The translations under genes and the position numbers were made by a program. A DNA stretch of 8,805 bases. Source: Desulfovibrio sp. (lineage in GTDB: Bacteria > Desulfobacterota > Desulfovibrionia > Desulfovibrionales > Desulfovibrionaceae). Below, one piece after another: positions 5,332 through 8,805 of this stretch; position 1 is the stretch's first letter, and each line of letters starts with the position of its first letter. The DNA lies in contig JAISNZ010000201.1 of NCBI GenBank assembly GCA_031275955.1, positions 1-8,805 of the forward strand. The letters are read 5' to 3'. The notes beneath the pieces were generated by a model. The model had not been told where the DNA came from. It did not search any database and saw only the letters and a list, made by a program, of their open reading frames with translations.

Positions 5332-6552
5332 GTGAACCAGCAGCCCACGCCTCCTGTTCCCCAGCCCAAGGGTTCCGCGCCGGAGACCGCCAGCCAGCCG
5401 GCCCCGTCAGCCGGAAAGGCCTCCAGGGACAACTCCCGGAGACTGGCCGGGGAAGATCCCACCGCCCGCAAGATCTTCCTCTGGTCCTTCATGCTCCTCC
5501 TGATCTTCTCCCTCTATCTCCTGTACGCCCTGATGCGGCCCCTGCTGCACACCATCATCCTGAGCCTTATCTTCTCCGCCATCAGCCACCCCTTTTACAG
5601 GCGATGTCTAAGACTGACCGGAAACCGGCCTGTCGCCGCGGCCCTGCTGGTCATCTGCTGCCTGATGTTCCTCGTGATCCTGCCCATCAGCCTCTTTATC
5701 ATCGGCCTCATTCCCCAGGCCAGCCAAAGTGTGGCCGACATTACCCGCTGGCTCCAGACAGCGGACCCCGGCGCCATGCTCGCCAGCACCCTGGCTCCCC
5801 TTCTTTCCCTGTTGCAGGATCATTTTCCGGATCTCAGCCTGGACGCCCTGGACTTCAAGCAAAACATGGTCGCCCTGTCCAGCCGGATGGGACAATATCT
5901 CCTTTCCTCCGGCACCTATCTCCTGCGCAATACCGCCCTGTTCATCGGGCATCTGTGCGTCATGCTCCTGATCATGTTTTTCGCCCTGATCGACGGCAAG
6001 GTCTGGCTCCGGCGCCTGGAATACCTCCTGCCCCTCAAGCCGGAACAGACCGTGATCATCATTGAGAGCGTGCGCCGCATGTCCCGGGCCGTGCTTGTGG
6101 GCGGATTCTGCGTTGCCACCCTGCAAGGCGTCGCCGGCGGCATCGGCTTCGCCCTTGTCGGCATCCCGCCCCTGTTCTGGGGCACTGTCATGGTCTTCGC
6201 CGCCCTTGTCCCCGTCTTCGGCACCGGCCTCGTCTGGGGTCCCGCCGTCCTGATCCTCTTTTTCACCGGAGAATGGCAAAGCGCCCTCTTCCTCCTTCTC
6301 TGGTGCGGCATCGGCGTCACCGGCATTGACAGCATCCTCCGGCCCCTGCTGATCCGCGACGGCGCCCGCGTTTCCGTCCTCTTCATCTTCCTTTCCATCC
6401 TGAGCGGGGTCATGACCTTCGGCATGCTCGGTCTCCTGTACGGGCCCGTCATCCTCGGCCTGGTCGTGGTCATGATCGATATCTACAACCAGGAATACCG
6501 ATCCATCCTGGATGCCCGCAAAACCCGAAAGGAACAGGAACCCGGAGAATGA
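5332..6552 (+). CDS. AI-2E family transporter (PerM/YdiK/TqsA-like membrane protein)
   Basis: A 406-residue integral membrane protein. I take the GTG at 5332 as the start because AGGAAG lies five bases upstream and the gene then begins 11 nt after mazG; the frame is open further upstream but overlaps mazG. After a polar proline-rich N-terminus (residues 1-45) come hydrophobic segments at about 48-68, 70-85, 101-127, 203-221, 254-276, 280-310, 316-338 and 345-384. A soluble-looking stretch lies at 128-200. Family hallmarks near the C-terminus are LVPVFGTGLVWGPAVL, the D333..LRPLLI segment and the GMLGLLYGPVILGL ending. Members have been linked to AI-2 export, Na+/H+ antiport or other efflux, so the substrate cannot be inferred. 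The C-terminus is charged and cytoplasmic-looking. Confidence 0.93.
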   Translation: MNQQPTPPVPQPKGSAPETASQPAPSAGKASRDNSRRLAGEDPTARKIFLWSFMLLLIFSLYLLYALMRPLLHTIILSLIFSAISHPFYRRCLRLTGNRPVAAALLVICCLMFLVILPISLFIIGLIPQASQSVADITRWLQTADPGAMLASTLAPLLSLLQDHFPDLSLDALDFKQNMVALSSRMGQYLLSSGTYLLRNTALFIGHLCVMLLIMFFALIDGKVWLRRLEYLLPLKPEQTVIIIESVRRMSRAVLVGGFCVATLQGVAGGIGFALVGIPPLFWGTVMVFAALVPVFGTGLVWGPAVLILFFTGEWQSALFLLLWCGIGVTGIDSILRPLLIRDGARVSVLFIFLSILSGVMTFGMLGLLYGPVILGLVVVMIDIYNQEYRSILDARKTRKEQEPGE

Positions 6553-6870
6553 GGCCTCCTTCACTTTCCCGATCAAAGATGTCCCCCCTGGTTGATCGGT
6601 AAAGATAGCAAATTGCCAATGTGCCCTTTGCCCTGCAAGGAGTTGCAAGCGAATCCTCACAGAGCGGCAGGAGAAGGCTGGCTTTGCCCGCCGCAGCCGC
6701 CCCGTCAAAACCGCACGGATGCGGCTTTGACGGGGAATTCAAATCAGGATGGACGGGACAGATGCCCGGAACCGACAAACGCGAATCCGATCAGGCCTTC
6801 CTGCGGGCGCTCCCCTAAGTGGCGCTGACGCTCCCCTGCATCCGCAGGATGCGGCTGTAGGGCCTTTTGC
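6553..6870 (+). other. Long structured 3' region of the mazG-transporter unit
   Basis: About 320 bases without a supportable gene. It contains three inverted repeats. CCGATCAA/TTGATCGG (6569-6599) has 8 perfect pairs and a 15-nt loop. 6700-6735 has 15 of 16 pairs, with arms starting CCCCGTCAAA and ending TTTGACGGGG. GCATCC/GGATGC lies around 6838-6852. None is followed by a T run. The short frames here show no ribosome site or domain. The first effective terminator is the next feature. Confidence 0.5.
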
Positions 6871-6926
6871 GCAACCCGCCAGAATCGCCTGCCTGTGAAG
6901 GTCGATTCTGGCGGGTTGCGTTTTTT
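6870..6926 (+). terminator. Strong intrinsic terminator
   Basis: CGCAACCCGCCAGAATCG (6870-6887) pairs perfectly over 18 bp with its complement at 6903-6920, around a 15-nt loop, and six T residues follow at 6921-6926. It works in the plus direction, about 320 nt downstream of the transporter gene. On the minus strand the stem is not followed by T residues, so it is not a good terminator for the aminotransferase gene. Confidence 0.85.
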
Positions 6927-7091
6927 CGTTACCGTCAAAACCTATTCCTGTTCGCGCCGCGCCTTCAGCCATACCTCGCGCTTTTCCCTTGCCGCTTCCA
7001 ATGATACAGCCACGCAGGAGAAAAGCTCTCCGTCCTTATGCCGAAAATCGCATGCGCGAAACTTTCTGTACGTATCGCGAACTGTGCCTCT

Positions 7092-8417
7092 TCAGGCTGT
7101 TTGCCTGTCCACAAGGGAAAGAACCTCGTCCATTATGCGCATGGCTTCGGCGAGTTGTTCCGCGGTGATAATCAGCGGAGGCGCGACAAGGATCATGTTT
7201 TCATGGCTGTACGTCATAAAGCCGCGCGCGGCAAGATCGCCGATAATGCCTTTCATTACGCCTCCTGGATCTTTGCCGTAGGGCACCAGAGGCTCTTTGT
7301 CCGTCTTGCTTTTGACCAGTTCCAGCGCGGAAAAAAGGCCTATGCTGCGCACATCGCCCACACAGGGATGCTTTTCCTTCAGAGAGGCCAGGATGGCGGC
7401 CAGTTCCTCGCCGCGCGCCCTGACGTTGGCCAAAATATCGTGTTCCTTGTAATAGTTCACGCAGGCGACGCCGGCGGCGCAGGCCAGGGGATGACCGCTG
7501 TATGTCAGGCCGCAGGCCAGAAAGTTGTCATCAAAATGGGCCGCAACGGCTTTGGACACGGCAACGCCTCCAAGCTGCACATAGCCGCAGGTCACGCCTT
7601 TGGCGAACACCACCATGTCCGGTTTGACGCCGTAATGCTCAAAGGCGAACATGGTTCCGGTCCTGCCGAAACCGACCATGACCTCGTCGCAGATCAGCAG
7701 GATGCCGAACTCGTCGCAGATCGCGCGCACTCCCTGCAGGTAACCTTCGGGCGGGATAATGACGCCGTTGGATCCGGTGACGGTTTCCAGCACAATGGCC
7801 GCCACGGCATCCGGATTCTCGTAGACCACCTGCTCGCGCAGCTTGTCCACATAATAGCGGGAGGCCTCCTGTTCCGAAGCGAAAGCGAGTTTTTCCCGGT
7901 AAATATACGGATCGAAAAATTTTACGAATCCCGGAATACCGGGTTCCAGCGGATAACGGCGCGGCTCGCCGGTCAGGTTGCCCGCGCCGAAGCTGGAACC
8001 GTGGTAGCTGCGGTAACGGGAAAAGACCTTTTGTCTGCCGGTGAACATTTTCGCCATCTTGATGGCATTTTCGTTGGCGTCGGCGCCGGCGTTGGTGAAA
8101 AATATCTTGCCGAAATTGTCGGGCAGCAGTTCAACCAGCATCCGGGCCAATTCGCCGCGCGGCCCATTGCCGTACGACGGCGAGATATAGCAGCAGATTT
8201 CGGCCTGCGCCTTGATTGCCTCGATAATCGCCCTGTTCCCGTGCCCCAGGTTCATGTTCACGAGCTGGCTCGACATGTCCGTGTACCGTTTGCCCGAAGG
8301 GTCCCAGAGATAAATTCCCTCCGCCCTGTCGACCACTATGGGATTGATCCCGCGCTGTTTCGACCACGATTGCAGATTGTAGGCCGTGTGCGCGGCCTTG
8401 ATTGACGCTTCAGACAT
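7092..8417 (-). CDS. Class III PLP-dependent aminotransferase (omega-amino acid/taurine-type)
   Basis: A 441-residue protein, normal for the class, with AGGAGG nine bases before the ATG. It moves an amino group from a terminal-amine substrate to a keto acid using pyridoxal phosphate. Visible landmarks are NAGADANENAIKMAK (109-123, phosphate-cup loop), YHG (138-140, ring stacking) and ICDEVMVGFGRTG (242-254, with Asp244 to the pyridine nitrogen). Further landmarks are FAKG (271-274, with Lys273 the Schiff-base lysine) and LTYSGHP (304-310, where Thr305 contacts the partner subunit's cofactor). The RSYHG..FGAGNLTGEPRR segment resembles the taurine:2-oxoglutarate or taurine:pyruvate branch. That would suit a sulfonate-respiring bacterium, but beta-alanine, GABA or other omega-amino acids are equally possible from sequence alone. 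It is a single gene, with no catabolic neighbours in the window. Confidence 0.93.
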   Translation of the reverse strand: MSEASIKAAHTAYNLQSWSKQRGINPIVVDRAEGIYLWDPSGKRYTDMSSQLVNMNLGHGNRAIIEAIKAQAEICCYISPSYGNGPRGELARMLVELLPDNFGKIFFTNAGADANENAIKMAKMFTGRQKVFSRYRSYHGSSFGAGNLTGEPRRYPLEPGIPGFVKFFDPYIYREKLAFASEQEASRYYVDKLREQVVYENPDAVAAIVLETVTGSNGVIIPPEGYLQGVRAICDEFGILLICDEVMVGFGRTGTMFAFEHYGVKPDMVVFAKGVTCGYVQLGGVAVSKAVAAHFDDNFLACGLTYSGHPLACAAGVACVNYYKEHDILANVRARGEELAAILASLKEKHPCVGDVRSIGLFSALELVKSKTDKEPLVPYGKDPGGVMKGIIGDLAARGFMTYSHENMILVAPPLIITAEQLAEAMRIMDEVLSLVDRQTA

Positions 8418-8479
8418 TGTGCGTATCCTCCTGTAGGCTGTAGGGAAAAAATGCGCCGTGCCGCAGGTCTGGTACTGGT

Positions 8480-8508
8480 AAAAGACCCTATCGCCGCGGA
8501 GTTGTCAA
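8480..8508 (-). promoter_or_regulatory. Candidate promoter of the aminotransferase gene
   Basis: On the minus strand a perfect TTGACA (8503-8508) is followed after 17 nt by TCTTTT (8480-8485), which matches the -10 consensus at only three positions. It would give a leader of about 55 nt ending at the AGGAGG ribosome site. The poor -10 suggests dependence on an activator, or a wrong call. Confidence 0.35.
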
Positions 8509-8577
8509 GCCGCCGACAGCCGCCGTTGCAGCGGGAGTTTCCCTTTTTAAGGCGGCGAATTCTCTGCCGTTTTCGAA

Positions 8578-8805
8578 GTTAGGGAAGCGCTGATTTATCG
8601 GGGCTCCGCCCCGAACCCCGTCGGGGGGGCATATCGTTTCAGCTGCTGTCCGCCCGCGTTTTCGCGCGGTACGGACGGCCCCGAACCCCCTCATTTCGTA
8701 TTCCATTGATATACTTAACGGGGGTGCAGGGGCCGTTCGTCCCGAACGTCAGCGAGGGCGAACTCATCCTGTCAGGATGCCCCTGCTGGGGGAGTTTGAG
8801 GGGGC
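8578..8805. repeat. Repeat-rich, hairpin-rich GC-rich intergenic edge
   Basis: No gene is visible. The stretch contains GGGGC/GCCCC (8600-8612), GTTCG/CGAAC (8735-8747) and CATCCTG/CAGGATG (8765-8779). A direct repeat of GCCCCGAACCCC-type sequence occurs at 8608-8619 and 8678-8689. The many G and C runs and the duplicated motif look like dispersed intergenic repeat units, but copies elsewhere cannot be checked here. The window ends inside it. Confidence 0.45.

Noticed and set aside
5608..6708. A 366-codon minus-strand open frame opposite the transporter gene
   Set aside because: It is antisense to a clear membrane protein, is rich in Asp/Gly/Glu/Gln as expected from reading such a gene backwards, and has no domain or ribosome site.
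7038..8405. A 455-codon plus-strand open frame opposite the aminotransferase
   Set aside because: It is the antisense shadow of a protein with all its catalytic motifs; the GC-rich codon pattern keeps the opposite frame open.
8579..8599. Sequence TTAGGGAAGCGCTGATTTAT considered as an insertion-sequence end
   Set aside because: It is loosely reminiscent of terminal repeats of some transposons, but no matching inverted copy or transposase is in the window.

Overview
The window is a GC-rich bacterial chromosome segment whose genes are probably from a Desulfovibrionaceae-type sulfate- or sulfonate-reducing bacterium. That assignment rests on overall protein flavour (MutS, HU/IHF, MazG and AI-2E transporter sequences, GC-rich codon use) and was not tested by a search. 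Housekeeping genes flank an accessory block and structured, partly AT-rich, intergenic DNA.

Layout. 1-590 (+): 3' end of mutS, with an 11-C run inside the reading frame. 664-1254 (+): a small lipoprotein with an unusually long stretch before its signal peptide. 1284-3118 (-): what I read as a broken group II intron. Its 5' RNA portion is at about 2941-3118, a second intron RNA portion is at about 1763-2060, and the wreck of the intron-encoded reverse transcriptase/maturase is at 1284-1762. Between the two RNA portions sits a gene in which a HicA toxin is fused in frame to a HicB antitoxin (2223-2822, -). A perfect palindrome overlaps the likely promoter of that gene. 3121-3440: a packed series of unrelated hairpins. 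3479-3754 (-): an HU/IHF-family DNA-binding protein. 3860-4492: a gene-free, AT-richer stretch with one strong hairpin and one possible gene-tail remnant. 4493-5320 and 5332-6552 (+): mazG and an AI-2E-family exporter/permease, 11 nt apart and probably co-transcribed. 6553-6926: a long structured 3' region ending in a strong intrinsic terminator. 7092-8417 (-): a class III PLP aminotransferase. 8418-8805: its promoter region and a repeat-rich GC-rich edge.

How the parts relate. MutS (mismatch repair) and MazG (removal of non-canonical NTPs) both protect genome fidelity, but they are separated by the accessory block and need not be co-regulated. The accessory block is the most interesting part. 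It combines a decayed retroelement, a fused toxin-antitoxin gene apparently lodged inside it, and an adjacent hairpin array. I see no tRNA, rRNA, CRISPR array or complete insertion sequence.
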